DNA of 64,000 nucleotides from CAVVYW01 sp963752605 (GCA_963752605.1 CAVVYW010000006.1:806001-870000), one strand, 5' to 3'. Shown: positions 39,564-48,449, numbered from the stretch's first letter. The notes: generated by a model from the sequence alone, not told the origin. Numbers and translations: made by a program.

Positions 39564-40946
39564 TCAGTCCATGCGCCCGGCCCAGTACTGCGTCAGCGGT
39601 GACGCCGACTTGAACAGCAGCCGCTCGTTGAGCACATGTCGTGCGAGCGACCGCTGCCCGGCGCGAATCGCGGCATCCATCAGCGTCAGGTCGACGAGAT
39701 CGCGCTGCGCATGGCTGCCGCCGAAGCGATGACAACCGTCGCGCGCGGCCCACAACGCATCGGCCGCTTCGGCGTAGCGCTCACGACCATGGGCCACGAC
39801 GCCTTGCATCAACGGCAGGCCGACATCGGCGGCCATGGTGCCGAGCAGCGTCGCGTCACGCGTGCGCTCGCGCGCCGCGTCCAGCACACGCCCGGCCTGC
39901 TCGAACTGTCGCGCGCCGACGAACGCGAGCACGGCGTGCAGGTCGTTGAACGCATAGAACCCGGCCTCCGGTGAACCGGGCCAAAGCGCCGCGCACCGGC
40001 TCCAGCGATCGCCGACGTCGACACCCATCAGCTGCAGGCGCCACAGCAACGCGCTGATGTCGATGCGCTGCAGCGCGACTTCGGCGCCCGGCATGATGCG
40101 CTCGTCGAGCAGCGCGAGCGCGGCGGTGGCATCGCAACGCTCGAGGTGGAACAGCGCGAGGTGCCACCAGTTGTGGAACGCGAAGCCGTTGTCGGGCGCC
40201 CAGTCGTCGCTGCGCGAGGCAAGCCATGTCGCCCCGTCGTCGAACCTGCCGCGCATCTCGTGCACGTGCGCGACCGCGTGCACCGCCCACGGGTCGCGCC
40301 GGTCGATGGCCAACGCCGCATGGCCGGCGTCGAGCGCCTGCGAGTAGTGGTTGCACTCCTCGAGGCCGAAGGCGTACAGACCGAGCACGAAGCTGTACAG
40401 CGGCGCCTGTTTCGACCACTGCGGCAGCACGCGCGCGACTCTTCGATGCAGGTTGCGCGAATCGCCGCGGTAGAAGTCGAACAGGTGCGCGGCCTGCAGT
40501 GCGACGAGATCCTGAGGGTCGTCGACGAGCATGCGCTCCCACAGGTCGCAGGCTCGATGCCATTGGCCCGCGGCGCACGCCTGCGTCGCGGCGACGTGGC
40601 GGCGCTCGCGCTCGTTGCCGCCGCCTGCAGCGACCAGCTCGGCAGCGCGCTGCAAACACTCGGCCGCCGTCACGCCCAGGCCATGCTCCGTCATCGACAG
40701 CAGCGCATTCGCCTTCATCACATGCGGCAGCGGCCAGCGCGGATCCTCCGCGATCGCGGCGTCGAGGTCGTCGAGCGCATTGCCGTAATACGACACCATG
40801 CGCCACAGGCCTTTCTCGGCATGCTCGAGCGCGGCGCGCGAGCCGGTGCCGACGGCGCAGCCGCGCGCGTCGGTGAAGGTTGGGGTGCGCGCAACGCGGC
40901 GCGTGGATGCGGCGTCCGCAGCGAGGGTCGTTGCATCGTGCGTCAT
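39564..40946 (-). CDS. TTC38-like tetratricopeptide protein
   Basis: 460 residues, helical throughout, with TPR-like units: ALDDLDAAIAEDPRWPLPHV, WERMLVDDPQDLVALQAAHL and LDAGHAALAIDRRDPWAVHA. The blocks HEMRGRFDDGATWL and FHNWWHLALFHLERCD correspond to the conserved regions of the TTC38 family found in bacteria and animals. The molecular function is unknown in both. The gene overlaps the upstream hydrolase stop by ATGA, so the pair is co-translated under the divergent GlxA-type regulator. Confidence 0.85.
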   Translation of the reverse strand: MTHDATTLAADAASTRRVARTPTFTDARGCAVGTGSRAALEHAEKGLWRMVSYYGNALDDLDAAIAEDPRWPLPHVMKANALLSMTEHGLGVTAAECLQRAAELVAAGGGNERERRHVAATQACAAGQWHRACDLWERMLVDDPQDLVALQAAHLFDFYRGDSRNLHRRVARVLPQWSKQAPLYSFVLGLYAFGLEECNHYSQALDAGHAALAIDRRDPWAVHAVAHVHEMRGRFDDGATWLASRSDDWAPDNGFAFHNWWHLALFHLERCDATAALALLDERIMPGAEVALQRIDISALLWRLQLMGVDVGDRWSRCAALWPGSPEAGFYAFNDLHAVLAFVGARQFEQAGRVLDAARERTRDATLLGTMAADVGLPLMQGVVAHGRERYAEAADALWAARDGCHRFGGSHAQRDLVDLTLMDAAIRAGQRSLARHVLNERLLFKSASPLTQYWAGRMD

Positions 40947-41764
40947 CGAGTTTCTCCTTTCGTGGCGAGCGTCTTGGCGAAGGTCGCGAGGTCGGCGGCA
41001 AAGCGTGCCGGTTGTTCCCAATGCAACGCGTGGCCGCAGCCCTCGTACGTGAGCAGTCGGGCGCCCGCGATCGTCCTGACGATGTGGTCCTGGTCGCTGC
41101 CCGGGCAGAAGGCGTCGCGATCGCCCCAGACCACGAGCGTCGGCATCGCGATGCGATGCATGTCGGCGACGAAGTCATCCTCCATCAGCGCGGCGAAGGC
41201 GTCGCGCCAGATCGCCGCCGGCACCTTGAGGCTTTCGCGCACGACCATGTCGAAAAACGCCGGCGCCACCGGCTGCGCGATCGTGCTCTGCTGCCATTCG
41301 GCCGCGAACGCCGGGTCGATGGGGTCGCGCAGCGGCTCGATCGCGCTGCTGTAGAACTCGGCGACGCCCGGGTTGCCGCGAAAGCCCGCGAACGAGGCCG
41401 CGAGGACCAGCCCGCGCACCAGATCGGGCCGGTCGATCGCCAGGCGCATCGCGTTGGCGCTGCCCATCGAATGACCGACCACCAGAGAGGGGCGCAGGTC
41501 GAGGGCTTCGATGAACGCGGCCGCATCGCCTGCGAAATCGCGCGTGCGGTAGCGCCCCGGGCGGTCCGAGTCACCGTGCCCGCGCTGGCTCGGCGCGAAC
41601 ACGTGCAGCGACGCGGGCAGATGCGCCATCGTGGTCTCGAAGGAGCGCCAGGAGTCCGTGATGCCGTGCAGCAGCACGACCGGCTCGCCGGCAGGATCGC
41701 CCTGCTCGGCGTATTGCAGATGCACGCCGTTGGCCAGGCGTACGGATCGGATCGTCGGGGTCAT
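40943..41764 (-). CDS. Alpha/beta hydrolase
   Basis: A 273-residue single-domain hydrolase. The oxyanion HG motif is VVLLHGITDSW, and the nucleophile elbow is VVGHSMGSANAMRL. The acid is in VVWGDRDAFCPG, and the His is in YEGCGHALHWEQP, all spaced as in the haloperoxidase/esterase group. Cytoplasmic, no signal. It is the first gene of a two-gene operon with the TTC38-like gene, divergent from the GlxA-type regulator across 118 bases. An ester or lactone substrate is likely, and the regulator may sense it. Confidence 0.92.
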   Translation of the reverse strand: MTPTIRSVRLANGVHLQYAEQGDPAGEPVVLLHGITDSWRSFETTMAHLPASLHVFAPSQRGHGDSDRPGRYRTRDFAGDAAAFIEALDLRPSLVVGHSMGSANAMRLAIDRPDLVRGLVLAASFAGFRGNPGVAEFYSSAIEPLRDPIDPAFAAEWQQSTIAQPVAPAFFDMVVRESLKVPAAIWRDAFAALMEDDFVADMHRIAMPTLVVWGDRDAFCPGSDQDHIVRTIAGARLLTYEGCGHALHWEQPARFAADLATFAKTLATKGETR

Positions 41765-41882
41765 CGTGTTTCCTCATGCGTTGGGGTTCGGGACGTTTGC
41801 GGCTCTCTCGAGGTGCGCCAGTCTGGTGGCGGCGCCGCGCTCCGACTAAAGTCTTCCGTGCAACAAACCGGACATTCGTGCC

Positions 41883-42923
41883 ATGGCCACTGCTTCCAAG
41901 CCGGTCACCGTCGCCTTGCTCGCCGCGCCCGAAACCACCGCGTCGACGGTCTACGGCTTCGTCGACGCGCTGTCGAGCGCCGGCCGCGACTGGCAGTTGC
42001 TGCACGGCCAGGAGCCGGGCGGGCCGCTGTTCCGCCCGCTGGTCGTCAGTGACGACGGCCGTCCGCTGCTCGCCGCGAACGGAGTGCTCGTCGCGCCCGA
42101 CTCGAGCTTCGCGCAATGCCCGCGCCCCGACGTGGCCTGCATCACCGATCTCATGGTGGCGCCGGGGCAGCCGCTCGACGAGCGCTACGATGGCGCAGTC
42201 GACTGGCTGCGCGCGTGCCATGCGGCCGGCACGGTGCTCGCCTCCGCCTGCTCGGGCGCGGTGCTGCTCGCCCGCACCGGGCTGCTCGATGGACTGGACG
42301 CGACTTCGCACTGGGCCTATTGCGACGCGCTCAAGCGCGAGCATCCGAACACGCGCTGGCATCCCGAGCGCGGCCTCGTCGTCGCCACCCAAGGCCTCGT
42401 GATGGCCGGCAGCGGCGTGGCATGGCACATGCTCGCGCTGTACCTGATTGCCCGTTTCGCGGGCCCGCAAGAGGCGATGCAGGTGGCACGCATGAACCTG
42501 ATGGAGCTCAACTCGACGAGCCCCGTGGCCTATGCGTCGCTGACGCACGGCGCTCACTCGTCCGATCCGCTCGTCGCGCGCTGCCAGCAGTGGGCCGCGA
42601 TGAACTACCACGTCGAATCGCCGGTGTCGCAGATGGTGGCGCTGTCGGGCTTGCCCGAGCGCACTTTCAAGCGCCGATTCACGCAGGCCACGGGCATGAG
42701 CCCGCTCGAGTACGTGCACACGCTGCGGCTGGAAGAGGCCAAGCAGATGCTCGAAGCGGGCGACGAGCCGGTGGAGGCGATCGCCGTCGAGGTCGGCTAC
42801 CAGGACGCGAGCTTCTTCGGCCGGCTGTTTCGCCGCAAGGTCGCGCTATCGCCCGCGCAATACCGGCGCCGCTTCAGGCCGCTGGGCGAGAAGCTTCGCG
42901 CCGCGGTGACGCAGGCTCGGTGA
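41883..42923 (+). CDS. GlxA-type AraC family transcriptional regulator
   Basis: 346 residues. The N-terminal DJ-1/PfpI-like sensor domain (about 8-180) has the nucleophile-like motif VLASACSGAVLLARTGLL and the following TSHWAYCDAL helix. The C-terminal AraC domain (about 235-340) has GLPERTFKRRFTQATGMSP, LRLEEAKQMLEAGDEPVEAI and VGYQDASFFGRLFRRKV. It is divergent from the hydrolase/TTC38-like operon and probably controls it. Confidence 0.93.
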   Translation: MATASKPVTVALLAAPETTASTVYGFVDALSSAGRDWQLLHGQEPGGPLFRPLVVSDDGRPLLAANGVLVAPDSSFAQCPRPDVACITDLMVAPGQPLDERYDGAVDWLRACHAAGTVLASACSGAVLLARTGLLDGLDATSHWAYCDALKREHPNTRWHPERGLVVATQGLVMAGSGVAWHMLALYLIARFAGPQEAMQVARMNLMELNSTSPVAYASLTHGAHSSDPLVARCQQWAAMNYHVESPVSQMVALSGLPERTFKRRFTQATGMSPLEYVHTLRLEEAKQMLEAGDEPVEAIAVEVGYQDASFFGRLFRRKVALSPAQYRRRFRPLGEKLRAAVTQAR

Positions 42924-42951
42924 CGGCGCGCTCGTTGCGGCCGCTCGGCCG

Positions 42952-42978
42952 GTATCGGCAATCGGTAGGACGCGAGCC
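42952..42978. repeat. Short direct repeat, right copy
   Basis: This copy shares GCAATCGGTAGGA exactly, and 23 of 27 bases overall, with 39356-39382. It lies just after the GlxA-type regulator. Confidence 0.4.
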
Positions 42979-43090
42979 TGCGTCGTCTTGCCGCGTCAAG
43001 TTGCACGGTCGCAACGGATACGCGGCTCGCTTTGTGCGCGCCGGCTGGGCCAGGTGGCACGATGGAGCCCCTCTGGTTTCCATCGGTGCG

Positions 43091-43900
43091 ATGTTCAAGT
43101 TCTTCAACCGGTTCAAGAAGGGATCGATCGCCGTCGACGCGACGCCGGCGTGGGCTGCAGGCGCAGCACCGGCCGCGCCGGCGCTGACCGAAGAAGAGCA
43201 ATGGGCACGCATGCGTGCCCCGCAGTTCGCGCACGAGCGTGTGCTGTCGGGCTGGACACGCGCTTGGCTGCAGGCACTCCCCGAAGCGGTGCGGCCGCTG
43301 GAGCTCAGTGCGTTGCACCCTCATGTGGTGAACCGGCTCGCGCTGTCGTGGCGCGATGTCTCGCTCACCGAGCATCTGCTCGGCGACCTGCTGGTCGGCA
43401 AGCGCAAGGGAAGACGCGGCTTCCCGCCGCCGGTGGTGGCCGAGTTGCTGCGCTTGCGCGGTTTCCATGAGCGCGGCCGCGTCGCGTCTGCGGCGCCTGC
43501 GAGCGCACCGGCCGACAGCGCGCAAGGGCAGGCCGCAGCCACCTCGGCTGGCGAGGCCGACTGGACTCGCCTTCGTGGCCCGCTGCGCGCAGTCGATTGC
43601 GTGCTGTCGAACATCGCGTGCGACTGGCTCGAGACGCTGCCGTCGCCATTGCGGCCCGCCGAGTTGTGCGTCGCCTACCCGCGCGTCGTCAACCGCCTGG
43701 GGCTGTGCTGGAACGACCCTGTCCTCACGGAGCGACTGCTCGACGATCTGCTGATCGGTCGCCGCGGCAAACGCAAAGGCTTTCCGAAGCCGATCGTCGA
43801 GGAGTTGCTGCGCCTGCGGCGCTTCCACGATCACTATCGCGGCCTCGAAGACCAGGAGACGGTCTGGGAGTACCGCATGCTCGCGGTCTCCGACCGCTGA
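43091..43900 (+). CDS. Unknown protein with two tandem copies of an uncharacterised domain
   Basis: 269 residues. After an N-terminal basic stretch (MFKFFNRFKKG) and an Ala-rich linker there are two homologous units of about 75 residues. The shared pattern is W-L-x-x-L-P-x-x-x-R-P-x-E-L, then H/R-VVNRL-x-L-x-W, then L-TE-x-LL-x-DLL-G-R/K, then GFP-P-VV-ELLRLR-FH. Examples are VVNRLALSWRDVSLTEHLLG and VVNRLGLCWNDPVLTERLLD. A linker of Ala/Ser (about 45 residues) separates them. Lys/Arg-rich turns in each unit could bind nucleic acid or a membrane. No family was recognised. ATG 43091 is chosen because coding character starts there. Confidence 0.75.
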   Translation: MFKFFNRFKKGSIAVDATPAWAAGAAPAAPALTEEEQWARMRAPQFAHERVLSGWTRAWLQALPEAVRPLELSALHPHVVNRLALSWRDVSLTEHLLGDLLVGKRKGRRGFPPPVVAELLRLRGFHERGRVASAAPASAPADSAQGQAAATSAGEADWTRLRGPLRAVDCVLSNIACDWLETLPSPLRPAELCVAYPRVVNRLGLCWNDPVLTERLLDDLLIGRRGKRKGFPKPIVEELLRLRRFHDHYRGLEDQETVWEYRMLAVSDR

Positions 43901-43958
43901 GCACGGCGCGGCACGAAGACTGCTACGCTCGTCTCGGGCGCATGGCGCCGGTGGGGGC

Positions 43959-44528
43959 GTGGTGAGCAATCGATACTCTTTCCTGGGTGGGACTGCCGGG
44001 CCTTGGCAGGTCATGCAGATGAGCGACGTTCGTGGGCCCGGCTTGCCGTCGGTGCCCAGGCTGCAGGTCGTCAACGGAGCGGCGGATGCGCTGCAAGGCA
44101 GCGTCGCGTGGGTGCTTCAGGGCCTGACGAGCAACGTGCGTTACGCGACGCGTGACGAGGTCGATGCGCTGAAGGCGCGCCAACCCGCGCTCGACCGCCC
44201 GCAAGCCACTTGCGCGGCGCTGATCCCGATCAAGAAATCGGCGCAGTGGTGGGAACTCGCGCAGGACGAGCGGCGCGCGATCTTCGAGCAATCATCGCGG
44301 CACACGGCGATCGGGCTCGAGTACCTTCCCGCCGTGGCGCGCCGACTCCATCACTGCCGCGACATCGGCGAGCCGTTCGACTTTCTGTCGTGGTTCGAGT
44401 ACGCGCCGAGCGACACGGGGGCGTTCGACGAGCTGGTGGAGCGGCTGCGCACCAGCCCCGAGTGGGAATACGTCGAACGCGAGGTCGACATCCGCGTGCA
44501 GCGCGTCGACGCAAGCCGGCACGCGTAG
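43959..44528 (+). CDS. Chlorite dismutase-like family protein (short form)
   Basis: 189 residues, similar in length to the short (lineage II) chlorite dismutases and shorter than HemQ (about 250). Conserved segments are IPIKKSAQWWELAQDERRAI, FEQSSRHTAIGLEYLPAVAR with the expected proximal His, LHHCRDIGEPFDFLSWFEY, and RTSPEWEYVEREVDIRVQR. Family members bind haem b and either split chlorite, decarboxylate coproheme or have unknown peroxidase-like roles. The distal-pocket Arg of true chlorite dismutases cannot be placed with certainty. GTG 43959 or 43962 is the start. Confidence 0.78.
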   Translation: MVSNRYSFLGGTAGPWQVMQMSDVRGPGLPSVPRLQVVNGAADALQGSVAWVLQGLTSNVRYATRDEVDALKARQPALDRPQATCAALIPIKKSAQWWELAQDERRAIFEQSSRHTAIGLEYLPAVARRLHHCRDIGEPFDFLSWFEYAPSDTGAFDELVERLRTSPEWEYVEREVDIRVQRVDASRHA

Positions 44529-44535
44529 CACCAAC

Positions 44536-45626
44536 CTACGACGGCAGGAAATCGACCGGCCAGGTGACGACCATCTGGTCGACCTCCTTCGCGCCGAAGT
44601 CGAATTGCCGGATGCGTGCAAGCAGCTTGCCTTCGAGCTCGGTCGCCTTCAGCTCGCTCGACACGATGCGGATATCGACCACGCCGCCGGACGGGGCGAT
44701 CGTCAACGACACCACCACCTTGCCTTGCAACGTCGGGTCGTCGCGCAGCGCGCGGTTGTAGATCGCGTAGATCGCACCCTTGTTGCGCTCGAACACGAGC
44801 TTGATCTCTTCGATCGAGCGCGAAGCCTTGCCGCTGGTACCGCGTTGCAGCGTGCCGCCGGCACCGGTGCCGGTGCCGTCACCCTTGCCGCCGCGCACAC
44901 CACCACCGCCGTAGCCGCCGCCACCACCGCCGCCGGCCACGCCTTCGACCAGCGTCGTCGCACGCCCTGCGAGTCCGCCGCCACCGGTGTTGCGGCTGTA
45001 GGCCGCGGTGTTGATGCCGCCGCTGCCGCCGGTCGCGTTCGACGTGATCAGCGCGCGCGCCGGCAAGCCGGCTTCGGTGCCCGCGCCGACACCGACGCCG
45101 ACACCGGTGCCGACACCTGGGCCTTGCTTGATGTCGGTCTTCAACTGCACCGCCAGCGGTGCGCCGCGGATCTCGGCAAGTTCGTCCTTCATCGCGAGCA
45201 GGCCGACACCGGCGGCTTTGCGACGTGCGCCTTCGATCTCACCCGGCGGCTTGTTCGGCACCGGCTTGCGCGCCTCGGGCACCGTCGCCGCTTTCGGCGG
45301 CTCGGGCTTGGCGGGGTCGGGCTTGTTCGCGCTCGGCTCGGGTTTCTGTTCCTTCGCCCGCTCCTGCTTCACGACGGCGGGAGGCGGTGGCGGTGGCGTC
45401 TCCTTTTCGAGCAGCAGCTTCGCCAGTCTCGGCGGCAGCTCCTGCGGCTGCGATCGATCGACCTTCGGCGGCGGCACGAACAGGATGGCCAGGCACAGCA
45501 GCGCGATGACCGCGAGCACACGATGCAGCACGCGCCGAAAACGCGCGTCGTCCTCGATGGCGCGGCTGCCCACGGCAGCACCTGCGCGCGGAACGAGACC
45601 ATGCGGTGGCCGGCGCGCGCGCTCAT
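44536..45626 (-). CDS. AgmX/PglI- and TonB-like envelope protein (one frame break)
   Basis: About 360 residues. A short cytoplasmic lead (RMVSFRAQVLPW) joins after a frame shift near 45570 to one transmembrane helix (VLAVIALLCLAILFVPPP). A Pro/Lys/Glu-rich periplasm-spanning stretch with the PPRLAKLLLEKETPPPPPP motif follows, then a Gly-rich flexible region. The C-terminal AgmX/PglI domain (IEEIKLVFERNKGAIYAIYN, LQGKVVVSLTIAPSGGVVDI) ends VVTWPVDFLPS. The family links ExbB/ExbD motors to outer-membrane partners, as GltG/GltJ do in Myxococcus. It is the last gene of the long minus-strand cluster. Confidence 0.85.
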
Positions 45627-46115
45627 ACGTCTCTCTCTGCGCACCGCGAACGACACGTCGCTGAAGTTCGCGCGTGCGCTCGTGTACATCACCTTGCGCA
45701 GCAGCTGGTACGGGATGTTCTTATCGCCCATGATCGTGACGGCCTTGGTCTGCGCCTGGTTTTCGGCGCGCACGACCTGCCGGTTCGACAGCAGGTCGAG
45801 CTCGGCCTTCAGCGGTACGATCAGGTCGCCTTGCGCACCCATCACATCGGCCACCGACGCGACACGTCGACCATCGACGAGGATGTCGCTGTCGCTCACC
45901 ACCACGACGATGGTTTCCTTCGGGCTCTTGTCGGCCAGCGACTCGGGCAGCTTCACCGCCTTCGGGCTCGGCAGCAGCTCGACACCCGATGCGCTCGACA
46001 GCAGGAAGAAGATCAGGATCGTGAACACGTCGATCAACGAGACGAGGTTCATGTCGACCATCGTCTGGTTGCGGTTCTTGCGCTCCGCGCGTCTTTGCAG
46101 CGGGGACAGTTTCAT
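45623..46115 (-). CDS. exbD: ExbD/TolR-like biopolymer transport protein, second copy (Asp present)
   Basis: About 163 residues with one N-terminal transmembrane helix (NLVSLIDVFTILIFFLLSSA) that carries the conserved proton-binding Asp at residue 29, then a periplasmic TolR-like domain (ETIVVVVSDSDILVDGRRVA, NIPYQLLRKVMYTSARANFS). The frame lacks a stop at the right place. A small shift in the AGAGAG run near 45635 would end it at 45623, overlapping the AgmX-like start by ATGA. With ExbB and the other ExbD it should form an inner-membrane proton-driven motor. Confidence 0.88.
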
Positions 46116-46131
46116 GATGAGGCCTCGCGGC

Positions 46132-46626
46132 CTATCGTTTGACGACCGGCGCGTCGCCGATCGAGATGCTCGGGAACAGCTCGGCACGCACGACCTTGGG
46201 CCCGTGCGCGGTCTGCGTCTCGCGCACCGCGTCCATCACCTGCACGAGCGTGTCGTACGCCGTGTTCGGCTCCGCGAGCACAGTGGCTTCGGCCTTGTCG
46301 GGAAAGCGCGCCTTCAGTTGCACCATCAGCGCCTGCAGCGCGCGCGTGTCGTGTGCCGATCCGGCCATCGGAATGCGCTGGATCAGGCCGCCGATGCGGT
46401 CGCCGACCTCGAGCGCGTCGGGGCGGATCACGATCTCGAGCTGCAGGTTGTCTGCTTTCAACTGCTCGGCAGCGCCGGACGACTTCGCCGGCAACGAGAG
46501 GTCGATCACCGACAGGCGCGTGAACACCGCCGTCGACAGCAGGAACGGCACCAGCACCACGATCAGGTTGATGAACGCGGTGATCTCGAGATGAGCCGCG
46601 TGTTTGCGTAGGCGTCGCACGCGCAT
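46132..46626 (-). CDS. exbD: ExbD/TolR-like protein, first copy, with Asn replacing the conserved Asp
   Basis: 164 residues. The single transmembrane helix (LEITAFINLIVVLVPFLLST) has Asn20, encoded AAC, where ExbD/TolR/MotB proteins have the protonatable Asp. The periplasmic part (LQLEIVIRPDALEVGDRIGG, TVLAEPNTAYDTLVQVMDAV) is TolR-like. The loss of the Asp suggests a structural rather than proton-carrying subunit in a heteromeric ExbD pair, since the next gene keeps its Asp. The gap to ExbB is 15 bases. Confidence 0.9.
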   Translation of the reverse strand: MRVRRLRKHAAHLEITAFINLIVVLVPFLLSTAVFTRLSVIDLSLPAKSSGAAEQLKADNLQLEIVIRPDALEVGDRIGGLIQRIPMAGSAHDTRALQALMVQLKARFPDKAEATVLAEPNTAYDTLVQVMDAVRETQTAHGPKVVRAELFPSISIGDAPVVKR

Positions 46627-46641
46627 GATCGATGCTCCTTT

Positions 46642-47310
46642 TCAGCGGGCCACCGCGGGTGCGTGGCCGGTCGTTTCGGACCGCAGGCGCTGCACCAGGT
46701 TCAGGAAGCTGATCTTCGCGGCCTCGAGGCCGTCGACGATCTCGCTCGTCTTCGACTGCAGGAACGAGTGGATCAGCAGGAACGGAATCGCGACCATCAG
46801 CGCGAACGCGGTGTTGTTCATGGCGATCGAGATGCTGGCCGACAGCAGCTCGGCCTTCTCGGCCGGGTTCACTTGCGCAACCGCCGTGAAGCCCTTGATC
46901 AGCCCGATGATCGTGCCGAGCAGGCCGACCAGCGTGATCACGTTGGCGAAGGTCGCGATGTAGTGCGTGCGCTTCTCGAGGCGCGGCACGATTTCCATCA
47001 TCCCCTCCTCCATCGCGGCGTCGAAGTCTTCGCGGCGCCCCGGGCTTTGCATGCGCGTCAGGCCGTAGCTGACGATCTTGCCGATCGCCGAGTCGGACTT
47101 CGACGTCACGCTGTGCACTTCCTTGAACTGCCCGCCTTGCAGCATCGGCAGCACCTTCGCCCACACCTTGCGGTTCTCGCTGCGCGCGCGGTTCAGGAAG
47201 ATGAAGCGCTCGATCGCGATCGCCAACCCGAGCGCCATGATCAGGACGCTCGGGTAGATGAACAACCCGCAATCCTGAAAGAACTTCACTACCGTCTGAA
47301 ACTCATTCAT
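46642..47310 (-). CDS. exbB: MotA/TolQ/ExbB proton channel family protein
   Basis: 222 residues with three transmembrane helices in the ExbB arrangement: LFIYPSVLIMALGLAIAIERF, THYIATFANVITLVGLLGTI and AMNNTAFALMVAIPFLLIHS. The conserved Gly/Thr-rich pore motif is LVGLLGTIIGLIKGFTAVAQ. It is the stator-like subunit that with ExbD couples proton flow to envelope movement or force, equivalent to AglR in Myxococcus gliding. ATG 47310 was chosen from family alignment. Confidence 0.93.
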   Translation of the reverse strand: MNEFQTVVKFFQDCGLFIYPSVLIMALGLAIAIERFIFLNRARSENRKVWAKVLPMLQGGQFKEVHSVTSKSDSAIGKIVSYGLTRMQSPGRREDFDAAMEEGMMEIVPRLEKRTHYIATFANVITLVGLLGTIIGLIKGFTAVAQVNPAEKAELLSASISIAMNNTAFALMVAIPFLLIHSFLQSKTSEIVDGLEAAKISFLNLVQRLRSETTGHAPAVAR

Positions 47311-47360
47311 CTCGATATCTCCGATGACAAAGCTGGCCCGACTGAAAAGGAACCCGGAAG

Positions 47361-47665
47361 CTACTTCGCCGCAGGCGCGGCACGCGGCTGCACCTGAGCG
47401 TCGTAGTGCACCTGGCGACGAAACACATCGCGATCGACGGGTGCCAGGGCCTCGTCGAGCACGCTCACCACGCGGGCGCCCCGAAAGATCGCCGGGCATC
47501 GGCTTCTTCCAGGGCACGATGTACAGAACCTTCGGCAGCTCGCGGTTGCCGATGATCTGCGTGCGATCGATGTCGGCGCGGTCCTGCGCGTGCGCCGGTG
47601 CGACCACGAGCACGGCGCAACCGATCGACGCGAGCGCGATCGACGCGAATGCAATGTGTCTTCAT
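47361..47665 (-). pseudogene. Small exported protein of the cluster, frame broken
   Basis: Joined frames give about 100 residues: a signal peptide (HIAFASIALASIGCAVLVVA, then PAHAQ), RADIDRTQIIGNRELPKVLY, IVPWKKPMPGDLSGRP, then after a shift SVLDEALAPVDRDVFRRQVH with a Pro/Ala-rich end. The ATG at 47665 overlaps the stop of the TPR gene and has GGAGAAGGA before it. Breaks lie near 47655 and 47485. The block from GNRELP to WKKP looks conserved, but no family was recognised. Probably a periplasmic accessory of the ExbBD machine. Confidence 0.6.
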
Positions 47666-48294
47666 TCCTTCTCCTTCTTGCTCACCGTGATCGCCGGCTG
47701 CTTGCGGTTCTTCAGGTCCGCCACCCACTTCGTCACGGTCGCGTCGCCGCCGGGCGACAGCGCGAGATAACGGTCGTACAGCTCGAGCGCACGCTTGCCG
47801 TCCCACAGGTACAGGTCGTGCAGGATCGCGAGGTTCAGGTGCGCGGCCGCGTAGTTCGGGTCGAGCGCGATCGCCTTCTCGTAGGCCTCGCGTGCCTTCA
47901 TGAACTGGCCGTGCTGGCGGTACGTGATGCCGAGCTGGTTGAAGTAGATCGGCTGGCGCGGGTTCGCGGCGACCGCCTTCTCGAGCTCGGCCACCGCTTC
48001 GGGCAGCTTGCCGGACTGGCGGTAGATCAGCGCGAGGTTCGCATGCGGGCCACCGAGCTCAGGGTTCGACTGCGTCAGCGCACGAAAGCCGCGCTCGGCT
48101 TCTTCGACGCGGCCGGCGCGCAGCGCCCTGCGTGCGTCGTCGTAGGCGCGTTGCACGGCCGGGCTCACGGCAACTTCGGGCTCTGGCTTCGGTGCTGCGC
48201 GGTGCGCGGCTGCGGCCGCTGCGGGCGCGGTGCGGTGCTGCGCGACGCGCGGCGCCGCGGGCGCGGCGTCACTGCAGCGACGCAGGTCGACCAC
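47662..48294 (-). CDS. Small tetratricopeptide-repeat protein of the cluster
   Basis: 210 residues. The N-terminal 45 are Ala/Pro-rich, followed by about four TPR units: AYDDARRALRAGRVEEAERG, GPHANLALIYRQSGKLPEAV, IYFNQLGITYRQHGQFMKAR and AAHLNLAILHDLYLWDGKRA. It ends in a Lys-rich tail. The GTG at 48294 is the only in-frame start and has no clear Shine-Dalgarno, so the N terminus (perhaps a signal peptide) may be lost to a frame break. The position between TPR lipoproteins and ExbBD recalls GltC of the Myxococcus gliding complex. Confidence 0.8.
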   Translation of the reverse strand: MVDLRRCSDAAPAAPRVAQHRTAPAAAAAAHRAAPKPEPEVAVSPAVQRAYDDARRALRAGRVEEAERGFRALTQSNPELGGPHANLALIYRQSGKLPEAVAELEKAVAANPRQPIYFNQLGITYRQHGQFMKAREAYEKAIALDPNYAAAHLNLAILHDLYLWDGKRALELYDRYLALSPGGDATVTKWVADLKNRKQPAITVSKKEKE

Positions 48295-48449
48295 GGCTGC
48301 TGAATCTCTTCAACGGCTCGCCGACAGTCGCGCATCCGCGAAGCCGCGCACGACGCCGAAACGCCATGCCATCCCACTGATCCACGGTGCCGAGCCGAGC
48401 GCCACGCATGAATCCGATGCAACCAAGCAGCCACCGCGGATCCGGCTCC

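Noticed and set aside
39337..39753. Minus-strand ORF with a plausible-looking stretch before the TTC38-like gene end
   Set aside because: It overlaps the real TTC38-like C-terminus out of frame and shows no family motif. Only the short repeat at 39356 is reported there.
44880..45130. Gly-rich GC repeats read as a CRISPR or tandem-repeat array
   Set aside because: These are codon-level Gly/Thr/Pro repeats inside the AgmX/TonB-like linker and have no regular spacer.
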